Shown here in pieces: positions 27,183 to 35,457 of a stretch of DNA of 64,000 nt. Position 1 is the first letter of the stretch, and every line of letters starts with the position of its first letter. Source of the stretch: UBA8389 sp942493385 (GTDB lineage Bacteria > Bacteroidota > Bacteroidia > Bacteroidales > UBA1402). The position numbers and the translations under genes were made by a program. The notes under the pieces were generated by a model. That model saw nothing but the letters and a program-made list of their open reading frames with translations. It did no database searches and was not told the DNA's origin. Where the stretch lies: NCBI GenBank assembly GCA_942493385.1, contig OW818699.1, forward strand, positions 3,038,001-3,102,000, read 5' to 3'.

Positions 27183-27190
27183 CAAATGTA
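27183..27190 (-). promoter_or_regulatory. Promoter -7 element for the propeller-AsmA operon
   Basis: Perfect TACATTTG on the minus strand, 26 nt before the start codon at 27156. Confidence 0.5.
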
Positions 27191-27360
27191 AATATAATGT
27201 TGATGCAACTTCTTACACAATTCAGTTTTCTTGTCGTTCAGCATAGGCTCAGCACAGAAAATACTATGAAACAGCAATTTACACTTGATTCATGACGAAT
27301 AAATAGTTTCCTTTGCCGGACTTTCCATCTGAAAGATCCCCATTTGATTCAGCACTTCCC

Positions 27361-30078
27361 ATGAAATATCTTTGCCAGAAATCGTTCATACTGACCATTT
27401 TTGCCTTCTTGTCCATTATTTTGAACGCTACAGTCACCCAAAAAGTGCTGATTTCCGAGTTTCTGGCACTCAACAGCAGCATTAATACAGACGTTGACGG
27501 AGCCTATTCGGACTGGATTGAATTGTACAATCCAGGTGAAACAGCCATCGATTTGACTGGTTGGCACTTGACAGACGAAGCCTCCAATCTGACCAAATGG
27601 ACCTTCCCTTCACTTAGCATCGGATCTGGTCAATACCTGCTGGTTTGGGCTTCGGGCAAAGATGTTGTAGCCTCCAACGGTGAAATCCATACCAATTTCA
27701 AACTTTCCGGAACGGGTGAATACTTGGCGTTGGTAGAACCAGACACGAACAACATTTCGTTCGAATATGCACCTGAATATCCGGCTCAACAGTCGGATAT
27801 GTCCTACGGAATCTATCTGAAACAACATACGTACTTTAAAGTGCCTACACCAGGCGCCGGAAATTCCATTGGAAGCCAAATTTTGACACCGGTTTTCAGT
27901 GTAGGAAGGGGATTTTTCCAAATACCGTTCATCGTCAACCTAAGCGTAGCCGATCCGTCGGCCACAATTAGGTATACTACCGATGGTACTCGCCCCACCG
28001 GTACTTTAGGAAAAGTGTACGCAGGACCTATCAACATCTCCAAAACGACACCTCTGAGTGCGGTTTGCATCAAGGATGGTTCAGCAAGTCCAGTTGTATC
28101 CCACACCTATCTGTTCACTTCGGACCTAGTCAATCAACCTTCAAAACCTGAGGGTTATCCGGAAGGTTGGGGTACATTGCAATACGAACTAAGTAAAACG
28201 TATACTGCAGGTTCACGTGCACCCGGAGACTACGAAATGGACCCGGATGTCTGCAACGATCCAGCCTACAAGGGATTGATGGATCAAGCTTTAAAATCCA
28301 TACCAACACTATCCATCGTCACCAATCCCGGCTACTTATTCTCGTATTCTGTCGACCCTGACACCGGTGGCATTTACATTTATACGGGAGATGTTGCCAA
28401 TGACAGTTACAATACATTAGGGAGTAAAACGGGGATCGATTGGGAACGACCCGCATCGGTAGAGTATTTCGACCCATCAGACAACAATCAATTCCAGATC
28501 AATTGCGCCTTATTGTTGCATGGAGGCAATGGCCGAAAATCGTACAATACCCCCAAACATTCCTTTCGATTGTCGTTTAGAAGTGAATACGGTGCCTCCA
28601 AATTGAATTTCAACGTATTCAATGAAAAGAAAGCGACCGAGCAGTTCGACCATTTGATTGTTCGTGCATCCATGAATTATTCCTGGTTGCACAATAATGA
28701 TGTTCAACGGGTCGGGGCGCAAAACTTGTCAGATGCCTTTTCAAGAAAACTGCAATTGGACATGGATCAGGTTTCGGGTCACGACAAATTTGTACATGTA
28801 TATCTAAATGGTCTGTATTGGGGCGTTTTCGATTTGACCGAAAAGTTCAACAACGATTTTATGGAGTCTTATTTCGGTGGTAACGACACGGATTATGACG
28901 TCATCAACGACGATGTAGTTGTGGATGGGAGCAACACGGTATATAACACCATGAAAACGGCGGCATTGGCAAACAACTATGATAAACTGGTCAGTGAAAA
29001 GCTGTTGGATTGCAACAACTTTATTGATTATTTGTTGATGAACTTCTACATCGGCAACTCCGATTGGGATGCGAACAATTGGTTTGCAGGCAGAAGCACC
29101 GTATCTCCGGGAAATGGATTCTGTCATTTCAGTTGGGACGCAGAAACCAGCTTGACAGACGTGAACATCAACAAAGTCACCCTTAAATCGGGGGCTCCCA
29201 CCTTAATGTTCAATGCATTGGTGAAAAACACAGAGTTCAAGTTACTTTTGGCTGACCGTATTCAGAAGCATTTCTTCAACGGTGGAGCACTTACTTCAGA
29301 AAACACTTCCTATCGCTACGCCCAGATGGCAGAACGAATTGATACGGCCATGATTGCTGAATCTGCCCGTTGGGGGGACTATCGAAAAGACTTGGTCGGT
29401 TCTGCCGGAGCCGTCTTATACACCTTAAACGACCACTGGCTTCCCAGAAGAAATTACCTCATCAACACGTATTTCACACAACGAACCACAACGGTCTTTA
29501 ATCAACTTAAATCATCCAACTTCTTCCCTACTGTTGTCGCACCTGCCTACAATACAAGAGGTGGTGAAATCACCAATCCCGTTTCGGTAACCATTTCAGC
29601 CCCGGCCGGAACCATTTATTACACCATCGACGGTACGGATCCACGAGTTAAAGGTGGTGCGTTGAGCAGCACAGCTCTTTCGTATAGCAAAGCGTTGTTC
29701 ATCATCGGAAAAGGAACACTTAAAGCCAGAGCTAAAAGCGGAAGCACTTGGTCGGCTCTCAATGAGGTGAGTTTCAAAAGTGCGGACACCCTTCATTTTA
29801 TTGGTAATGGCTCGGGGTTGCCTGTTCACAATCTCAACCAACCTTTGGATATTTATTATTCGGATAATGCACTACACTATCAATTGCCATCGGAGGGCAA
29901 GGTCAGTCTTCAACTCTATACGTTGGACGGAAGGGTAGTTGGTGGATTTGAATCCAGGATACAAAATGCCGGGGTTCAGACATACGAGTTCAAGCAGGGA
30001 ATGCTACAATCGGGTATTTATCTGTATAGAATGTACTTCAATAACCAGATTCAGACAGGAAAACTTAGTATCCGATAA
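27361..30078 (+). CDS. Secreted CotH protein with lamin-tail and chitobiase-like domains, T9SS tail
   Basis: The start at 27361 gives a signal peptide (MKYLCQKSFILTIFAFL...) and 905 residues; the TTG at 27313 lies at the -7-like TTCCTTTG. Domains in order: lamin-tail domain about 28-140 (DWIELYNPGETAIDLTGWHL), a chitobiase C-terminal-type beta sandwich about 185-255 (TIRYTTDGTRPTG), then a CotH kinase-like domain about 285-600 (VHVYLNGLYWGVFDLTEK, NFYIGNSDWDANNW, FSWDAETSL). A second chitobiase-type domain (GTIYYTIDGTDPR) and a C-terminal Por sorting domain of about 70 residues follow. CotH kinases phosphorylate proteins in spore coats; here a cell-surface protein exported by T9SS is expected. 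Target unknown. Confidence 0.88.
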   Translation: MKYLCQKSFILTIFAFLSIILNATVTQKVLISEFLALNSSINTDVDGAYSDWIELYNPGETAIDLTGWHLTDEASNLTKWTFPSLSIGSGQYLLVWASGKDVVASNGEIHTNFKLSGTGEYLALVEPDTNNISFEYAPEYPAQQSDMSYGIYLKQHTYFKVPTPGAGNSIGSQILTPVFSVGRGFFQIPFIVNLSVADPSATIRYTTDGTRPTGTLGKVYAGPINISKTTPLSAVCIKDGSASPVVSHTYLFTSDLVNQPSKPEGYPEGWGTLQYELSKTYTAGSRAPGDYEMDPDVCNDPAYKGLMDQALKSIPTLSIVTNPGYLFSYSVDPDTGGIYIYTGDVANDSYNTLGSKTGIDWERPASVEYFDPSDNNQFQINCALLLHGGNGRKSYNTPKHSFRLSFRSEYGASKLNFNVFNEKKATEQFDHLIVRASMNYSWLHNNDVQRVGAQNLSDAFSRKLQLDMDQVSGHDKFVHVYLNGLYWGVFDLTEKFNNDFMESYFGGNDTDYDVINDDVVVDGSNTVYNTMKTAALANNYDKLVSEKLLDCNNFIDYLLMNFYIGNSDWDANNWFAGRSTVSPGNGFCHFSWDAETSLTDVNINKVTLKSGAPTLMFNALVKNTEFKLLLADRIQKHFFNGGALTSENTSYRYAQMAERIDTAMIAESARWGDYRKDLVGSAGAVLYTLNDHWLPRRNYLINTYFTQRTTTVFNQLKSSNFFPTVVAPAYNTRGGEITNPVSVTISAPAGTIYYTIDGTDPRVKGGALSSTALSYSKALFIIGKGTLKARAKSGSTWSALNEVSFKSADTLHFIGNGSGLPVHNLNQPLDIYYSDNALHYQLPSEGKVSLQLYTLDGRVVGGFESRIQNAGVQTYEFKQGMLQSGIYLYRMYFNNQIQTGKLSIR

Positions 30079-30161
30079 TATTTTCGCAAGGTCGGCATAG
30101 TATATTTTTCGAAATATTTAACGACATTTGTGTTTTCAATCGTGTAACTGAACGGTCATTT

Positions 30162-31448
30162 ATGGAACTTTTCATCATCCTAGGTCTGATATTGCTGAAC
30201 GGACTATTTTCCTTGTCTGAAATGGCATTGGTGTCCGCACGGAAAGTGCGATTGGAAAACGAAGCCAAACGGGGTGACAAAAAAGCAGGCAAAGCGTTGG
30301 CCTTGGCTTCCAATCCCGATAAATTCCTCTCTGCGGTTCAGATTGGAATCACCACCATCGGCATTCTGACCGGTTTCTTCTCAGGCTCGAGTATTGTTCA
30401 TTGGTTGGCTGCACAGCTTACAACCATACCTGCACTGGCGGGTTCATCCGAGACCCTGGCTGTTGTTGTGGTCGTGGTTTTGGTCACCTTTCTGACCCTG
30501 ATCTTGGGTGAACTGGTTCCCAAGCGCATAGCCATGAGCCATCCCGAACGCTATGCCAAAGCAGTGGCAGGCCCCATGAATTTCGTATCCAAAATTGGTA
30601 TTCCATTCATCTGGTTGCTTTCAGTCTGCACAAACGGTATACTGAAGTTATTCGGCATTTCCCCCACTCCATTGGGTAAAGTCACCGAAGAAGAAATAAA
30701 GGCCATCCTGCAGGAAGGTACTGATGACGGTGAGATCAAGGAGGTTGAACACGACATCGTGGAACGGGTTTTCAATCTGAGCGATCGCGACGTCAACACC
30801 CTGATGACCCACCGCAACGATTTGGTTTGGTTGGATGTGGAGGATTCCATCGACGAGATTCGTAAAACCATTAAGGCCAGGGTTTTCAACGTTTATCCCG
30901 TAGCCAGCGAACAATTGGACGACATTGTCGGTGTAGTCTTGTTGAAAGAATTCTTCGCCGATTTTCAAAACGAGGACTTCGACCTCAGGAACTACATCCG
31001 CCCAGCTCAGTTCGTACCTGAAACCATGAGCGCCTACAATGTACTGGAACTTTTCCGCAAGAGCCAGCAATTTTACGCGCTGATCACCGACGAATTCGGC
31101 AGCATTCAAGGCATGCTGACCATCAATGACTTGACTGAAGCCCTAGTTGGCAACATCATCGATCCCGATGAACACGAGGAGCAAATATTTGAACGCGAGG
31201 ACGGCTCTTGGCTGGTGGATGGCCAGTATTCCTTTTATGACTTTCTAGCCCATTTTGACATGGAGGATCTGTATCAGGAGCACGACTACAACACGCTCAG
31301 TGGTCTGATACTCGATATTCTGGAACGAATTCCGGTTGAAACGGAGAAAATTCGTTGGAAGGATTTCGAAATGGAGATTATGGACATGGATGCCGCACGC
31401 ATCGATAAAGTGCTGGTGCGTCGCATCGATGATTCCGTCGAAGCCTGA
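30162..31448 (+). CDS. Hemolysin/CNNM-type transporter (DUF21-CBS-CorC_HlyC)
   Basis: 428 residues. The DUF21 membrane domain (about 1-190; NGLFSLSEMALVSARK at the start, ILGELVPKRIAMSHPE in the third helix region) is followed by two CBS motifs (VFNLSDRDVNTLMTHR..., ALITDEFGSIQGMLTINDL). A C-terminal CorC/HlyC domain ends it. The family is annotated as hemolysin but the closest studied members export Mg2+ or Co2+. Single gene; an upstream GACATTTG box (about 30123-30130) is a weak -7 candidate. The EYGxxxGxVTxxDL-like element (DEFGSIQGMLTINDL) is intact. Confidence 0.9.
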   Translation: MELFIILGLILLNGLFSLSEMALVSARKVRLENEAKRGDKKAGKALALASNPDKFLSAVQIGITTIGILTGFFSGSSIVHWLAAQLTTIPALAGSSETLAVVVVVVLVTFLTLILGELVPKRIAMSHPERYAKAVAGPMNFVSKIGIPFIWLLSVCTNGILKLFGISPTPLGKVTEEEIKAILQEGTDDGEIKEVEHDIVERVFNLSDRDVNTLMTHRNDLVWLDVEDSIDEIRKTIKARVFNVYPVASEQLDDIVGVVLLKEFFADFQNEDFDLRNYIRPAQFVPETMSAYNVLELFRKSQQFYALITDEFGSIQGMLTINDLTEALVGNIIDPDEHEEQIFEREDGSWLVDGQYSFYDFLAHFDMEDLYQEHDYNTLSGLILDILERIPVETEKIRWKDFEMEIMDMDAARIDKVLVRRIDDSVEA

Positions 31449-31511
31449 TAAAGGCTTGAATTCCTGCTGTAAAACATAGTTTCATGCAATCCGATTTCTA
31501 AAAAAAATCGT

Positions 31512-31519
31512 TTACTTTG
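31512..31519 (+). promoter_or_regulatory. Probable promoter -7 element for the beta-helix protein gene
   Basis: TTACTTTG, one mismatch to TAnnTTTG, 76 nt before the start at 31595. The predicted leader contains the short tandem repeat at 31525-31550. Confidence 0.4.
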
Positions 31520-31524
31520 TGTCG

Positions 31525-31550
31525 CACAGAACAGCACAGTACAGCATAGT
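31525..31550 (+). repeat. Short tandem repeat in a 5' leader
   Basis: ACAGCACAGT followed directly by ACAGCATAGT (31531-31550), preceded by a further partial unit CACAGA. Imperfect 10-nt units in the predicted untranslated leader of the 31595 gene. Confidence 0.5.
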
Positions 31551-31594
31551 GCATAAAACCCTGAAAAAAATTAATTACCTTTAAACTACCCTTT

Positions 31595-33004
31595 ATGAGA
31601 AAAACAATTCTACACTACATCTTGCTAACATCGGCTTTTATTTCCTATCAGTCTTTCGTTGGGACAGTAACCTCCGACACGGTTACCGTCAACACGCTAG
31701 CAACGTTGCAAACAGCATTACAGAACGCGCCTGCAACCCGGCTGATTCTACTTGAAAACAACACTGACGCATTAGGTTATTACGACCTTACAACCGGTTT
31801 GACTTTTCCAATAAACAAAGGCGACCTGATTCTGAAAGCCGTCGATGGACAAAAGCCCATCGTTCGTGGCACCTTCAAGTCCTTTTCGGGCACTTGGATG
31901 ATTCTCAACAGCCTAACCATCGACGGCATAACGGTAGATGGCAACGACGCAGGTGCACAGGCATTCACGGTGAGCAACCGCGATACGGTCCTGAGCACTT
32001 ACACCATCAAAAATTGCACCTTTAAGAACCAAAAATCCAACCAGTTCTGGTATTCTAATGGCACACCTGCACTCATTCAAAACGTATTGGTCGAAAACTG
32101 CACGATCACTAACTTTGGCGGTTCCACCGCTAAAGGCTCAACGGGAGGCACGTTTGTCCAGTTGCAGAACAAGACCATCTCCAGAAACGACAACTTCACG
32201 TTTCGCAACAACACCTTCATCAATTGGCACGGAAACATATTCTTCAACTCGGCCCGTCAGACAACGACCGATACGATGGGTATTCATCTGACCTTCGAGA
32301 ACAACACCTTCTACAAATTCGGTGGCAATGCCAGCTCGGTTCGCAACTTCATCGAATGGGCCAACGTACCCAAATGGTACAAGGTCAAGGGTTCCTTCCT
32401 TGGTACGGACACCACGTTATTTAAGGATATCCCCTTTGTTTTGAACATCCGCAACAACTTCTTTCACAAAAACCAGGCCGACACTGTAGGTAAGATCAAA
32501 ATTGTGAAACTGTTCGCACCCAACAGCGCCAACCAAGTCATTACCCTGAACTTCCAAAAGAACGTCTACGATCCTGCCGAAGTTGGCTTCCAACTCAACA
32601 ACACAACCCGTGTTTGGACAGATTCCACCAGCAGCACCCTTGCCGGTTTGGGAATTACGACCGAAGTTTTTGTTAACAAGGATTCGGCAAACTCCATCGG
32701 TGACTTGACCATGAATAAGCCGACTGTACTATCTACTTGGGGCGTTGGTGGCATTTGCGTCGGAGACCCAAGATGGTACAACTCTTCAACAAGCTTGAGT
32801 GGAAGCAGCAATACCAAACTGCAAGCGTATTCGGAAGGTGGTATGATCTATGTTCGTGGAACTGAAAAACCAGTTACGTTGTTCAACATGTTGGGTCAAC
32901 GTTTGGGCACTTATACTTCAGAAGATGCCAAACAAGGAATCTCAGTAAGCAAGGGTATGTTCATCATCAAATCCGAAGGCATGGTGAAAGTTATGGTTAA
33001 GTAG
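31595..33004 (+). CDS. Secreted right-handed beta-helix protein (DUF4957/DUF5123-like) with T9SS-type tail
   Basis: 469 residues with a signal peptide (first ~22 residues). Regular beta-helix coils are visible, with Asn ladders and repeated short strands: FTVSNRDTVLSTYTIKNCTF, ENCTITNFGG, FTFRNNTFINWHGNIFF, LTFENNTFYKFGG, LNIRNNFFHKNQ. This is the fold of pectate-lyase/chondroitinase-B-like proteins often found in Bacteroidetes polysaccharide loci. No clear catalytic Lys/Arg pair can be assigned, so enzyme activity is unproven. The C-terminal 70 residues (VTLFNMLGQRLGTYTSED, ISVSKGMFIIKSEG) form a Por-type sorting domain. Single gene with terminator at 33027-33061. Confidence 0.78.
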   Translation: MRKTILHYILLTSAFISYQSFVGTVTSDTVTVNTLATLQTALQNAPATRLILLENNTDALGYYDLTTGLTFPINKGDLILKAVDGQKPIVRGTFKSFSGTWMILNSLTIDGITVDGNDAGAQAFTVSNRDTVLSTYTIKNCTFKNQKSNQFWYSNGTPALIQNVLVENCTITNFGGSTAKGSTGGTFVQLQNKTISRNDNFTFRNNTFINWHGNIFFNSARQTTTDTMGIHLTFENNTFYKFGGNASSVRNFIEWANVPKWYKVKGSFLGTDTTLFKDIPFVLNIRNNFFHKNQADTVGKIKIVKLFAPNSANQVITLNFQKNVYDPAEVGFQLNNTTRVWTDSTSSTLAGLGITTEVFVNKDSANSIGDLTMNKPTVLSTWGVGGICVGDPRWYNSSTSLSGSSNTKLQAYSEGGMIYVRGTEKPVTLFNMLGQRLGTYTSEDAKQGISVSKGMFIIKSEGMVKVMVK

Positions 33005-33026
33005 GATTTAAAAGACCTCCTATTAG

Positions 33027-33061
33027 AAGCGGTCAGCCATCACGGTTGTCCGCTTTTTTTT
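33027..33061 (+). terminator. Terminator of the beta-helix protein gene
   Basis: AAGCGG / CCGCTT outer stem with an inner AGCC/GGTT stem, followed by a run of T residues. Confidence 0.85.
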
Positions 33062-33086
33062 TATTGTCTAAAAAAGATACCTGAAA

Positions 33087-33118
33087 TTTGCATCATGATA
33101 AACTAAAACGTATTTTTG
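33087..33118 (+). promoter_or_regulatory. Promoter for the zapB-like/zapA/rny operon, full consensus
   Basis: TTTG (33087-33090), exactly 20 nt, TATTTTTG (33111-33118): a textbook Bacteroidetes sigma-ABfr promoter. Transcription would begin near 33125, fixing the first start codon at 33137 rather than at 33116. Confidence 0.82.
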
Positions 33119-33136
33119 TTGGCAATTGGTGGAAAA

Positions 33137-33430
33137 ATGACGGATGAACAGCAGAAAATACTGACCAATTTTGAGACCCGGGTCAAACAATTGATGTTGC
33201 TTTGCGACAAACTCCGCAAGGAGAATGCCGAGCTCAGCAACCGCGTGGATGACAGGGAAAAATCTCTTAATGAAGCAAAAGAAGCAGTCCGCATGCTTAC
33301 CACCAAATACGACAACCTTAAGTTGGCCAAGATGCTTTCACACGGAGAAAACGATGTAAAGAGCGCGCAGCAGCGGGTGTCGAGATTAGTGCGGGAAATT
33401 GACAGATGCATTGCACTTATTCATGAATAG
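33137..33430 (+). CDS. ZapB-like coiled-coil protein
   Basis: 97 residues from the ATG at 33137 (MTDEQQKILTNFETRV). Almost the whole protein is a charged coiled coil with heptads (LCDKLRKENAELSNRVDDREKSL), ending in a short helix. It lies immediately upstream of zapA (5-nt gap). In Bacteroidetes a small coiled-coil protein next to ZapA is common and may play a ZapB-like role in stabilising the FtsZ ring. The assignment rests on context and composition, not on sequence identity to E. coli ZapB. Confidence 0.65.
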   Translation: MTDEQQKILTNFETRVKQLMLLCDKLRKENAELSNRVDDREKSLNEAKEAVRMLTTKYDNLKLAKMLSHGENDVKSAQQRVSRLVREIDRCIALIHE

Positions 33431-33435
33431 GGACA

Positions 33436-33732
33436 ATGGACAATAAATTCACCATCAACCTGACCATAGCCGACAAGCGCTATCCACTCAAGATCGACCG
33501 GAGTGAGGAAGAGCTTGTTCGTTCAGCCGCCAAGTTGGTAAATGATTGGTTAGCCGAGTTCCGGAACCGTTTTAAAGTAGACGAAGCCGGATTGGAATTG
33601 AGAGACCTTTTAGCCATGGCCGCATGCCAGATCGCAATGCGGGCATTACGTGCCGAAAGGAGCGACGACGCCAGAATTTATACATCATCCATCGAAAAGT
33701 TGGACAAAGAGCTGGAGGAATTCTTCAGATAA
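33436..33732 (+). CDS. zapA: Cell division protein ZapA
   Basis: 98 residues, the usual ZapA length. The N-terminal beta region FTINLTIADKRYPLKIDRSEEELVRSAAKLVND contains the conserved ZapA pattern (seen as LTIADKRYPLKI and EEELVRSAAKLVND). It is followed by a helix with LLAMAACQIAMRAL. Role: cross-links FtsZ protofilaments at midcell. Second gene of the operon and directly upstream of rny, an order I recall as common in Bacteroidetes. Confidence 0.9.
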   Translation: MDNKFTINLTIADKRYPLKIDRSEEELVRSAAKLVNDWLAEFRNRFKVDEAGLELRDLLAMAACQIAMRALRAERSDDARIYTSSIEKLDKELEEFFR

Positions 33733-33828
33733 ACGTCTTACCTATTAAAAATCACCGCACTACGTTCAAATGGAGCAATCTGTTTGTTGTGGTGCGTTTT
33801 TATATATATTCATTTAATCAACCAAAAC

Positions 33829-35361
33829 ATGCCTACCGTAATCTACATTATAGGTGCTTTTCTGGGTGGTGGCATACTGGCCGGAGTTGTTCTGCGCTAC
33901 GTAACCAATGCCCGTTACAAAAACATCATCAAGGAAGCGGAAGCCGAGGCTGAAGTACTGCGTAAGAACAAGATGCTCGAGGTGAAGGAAAAATTCCTGT
34001 CGCTGAAGTCCGACCTTGAAAAGCAAGTCACTCAGCGCAACGCCAAAATTCAAGCCACCGAGTCCAAGTTGCAACAACGCGAACTCCAAATCAACCAGCG
34101 TCTGGAAGATTTGCAGCGCAAAAAGAACGAAGCATCCGCAGTCAAAGAGAATCTGGATGCCCAACTCGAGATACTGGAGAAAAAGAAAGTGGAAATGGAC
34201 AGACTCCACAAGGTGGAAGTAGAACGCCTCGAAGCCCTTTCCGGACTTTCTGCCGAAGAAGCCCGAGACCGCCTGACCGAATCCCTCAAGGATGAAGCCA
34301 AGACCCAGGCAGCGTCCTACATCAACGACATCGTAGACGAAGCCAAGATGCAGGCCAACAAGGAAGCCAAGCGCATCGTCGTACAAACCATTCAGCGCGT
34401 CGCTACTGAGACCGCCATCGAAAACGCAGTAACGGTGTTCCACATCGACTCCGACGAAATCAAGGGCCGCATCATCGGTCGTGAAGGCCGCAACATCCGT
34501 GCCTTGGAAGCCGCCACCGGTATTGAAATCATTGTGGACGACACCCCCGAAGCTATCGTACTCTCAGGTTTCGATCCTGTCCGTCGCGAAATTGCCCGCC
34601 TTGCCTTGCATCAGTTGGTTACCGACGGTCGCATTCACCCGGCCCGCATCGAAGAAGTCGTGGCCAAAGTCCGCAAGCAAGTGGAAGAAGAAATTTTGGA
34701 AACCGGCAAGCGCACCACCATCGATTTGGGCGTACACGGTTTGCACCCTGAACTTATCCGCATGGTCGGCCGCATGAAATACCGTTCCTCTTACGGCCAG
34801 AACCTGCTGCAGCACGCCCGTGAAACCGCCAATCTTTGTGCCACCATGGCTTCCGAGCTCGGTTTGAATCCTAAGAAAGCCCGTCGCGCCGGTTTACTCC
34901 ACGACATAGGCAAAGTGCCCGATGACGAACCGGAATTGCCACACGCACTCCTTGGCATGAAACTGGCCGAGAAATACAAGGAAAAACCCGAAATCTGCAA
35001 TGCCATCGGTGCCCACCACGACGAATGCGAAATGCAAACGCTCCTAGCACCCATCGTTCAGGTTTGTGATGCCATTTCAGGCGCCCGCCCAGGTGCCCGT
35101 CGCGAAATCGTGGAAGCTTACATCAAACGCCTCAATGACCTCGAGCAATTGGCACTGTCCTACCCCGGTGTGCTAAAGACCTACGCCATCCAGGCCGGTC
35201 GCGAACTCCGTGTCATCGTAGGTGCCGACAAGATTGACGATGCAGCCACTGAAATCCTTTCCAACGACATTGCCAAGAAGATTCAGGACGAAATGACCTA
35301 TCCTGGTCAGGTCAAAATCACGGTCATCCGTGAGACCCGCGCCGTTAGCTACGCCAAATAA
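33829..35361 (+). CDS. rny: Ribonuclease Y
   Basis: 510 residues from the ATG at 33829 (MPTVIYIIGAFLGGG); an upstream GTG-type start at 33784 adds a non-conserved stretch. Order: N-terminal membrane helix (about 3-22), long coiled coil (30-190), KH domain (IIGREGRNIRALEAATG, near 215-235), then an HD domain with LLHDIGKVPDDEPELPHA near 365-382 and AHHDECEMQT. Role: membrane-bound endoribonuclease that starts mRNA decay. The 96-nt gap from zapA is AT-rich and may carry a secondary promoter. Followed by a strong terminator. Confidence 0.96.
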   Translation: MPTVIYIIGAFLGGGILAGVVLRYVTNARYKNIIKEAEAEAEVLRKNKMLEVKEKFLSLKSDLEKQVTQRNAKIQATESKLQQRELQINQRLEDLQRKKNEASAVKENLDAQLEILEKKKVEMDRLHKVEVERLEALSGLSAEEARDRLTESLKDEAKTQAASYINDIVDEAKMQANKEAKRIVVQTIQRVATETAIENAVTVFHIDSDEIKGRIIGREGRNIRALEAATGIEIIVDDTPEAIVLSGFDPVRREIARLALHQLVTDGRIHPARIEEVVAKVRKQVEEEILETGKRTTIDLGVHGLHPELIRMVGRMKYRSSYGQNLLQHARETANLCATMASELGLNPKKARRAGLLHDIGKVPDDEPELPHALLGMKLAEKYKEKPEICNAIGAHHDECEMQTLLAPIVQVCDAISGARPGARREIVEAYIKRLNDLEQLALSYPGVLKTYAIQAGRELRVIVGADKIDDAATEILSNDIAKKIQDEMTYPGQVKITVIRETRAVSYAK

Positions 35362-35398
35362 ACAGCGGCTATTCGACCATACCGTCGGAGCCCAAATC

Positions 35399-35454
35399 AA
35401 AACTCAAAAGGCCGGTCTTGCAATTGCAGAACCGGTCTTTTTTTTATTGAGTTT
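35399..35454. terminator. Bidirectional terminator between rny and the FGE-fold lipoprotein gene
   Basis: Core stem GGCCGGT / ACCGGTC around a TGCAATTGCA loop, with an extended outer stem AAACTCAA / TTGAGTTT and A and T tracts on either side. Suits both convergent transcripts. Confidence 0.88.
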
Positions 35455-35457
35455 CCA

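Noticed and set aside
33814..34443. Minus-strand frame of 209 codons over the start of rny.
   Set aside because: Antisense to the rny coiled-coil region, low-complexity product, no initiation signal.
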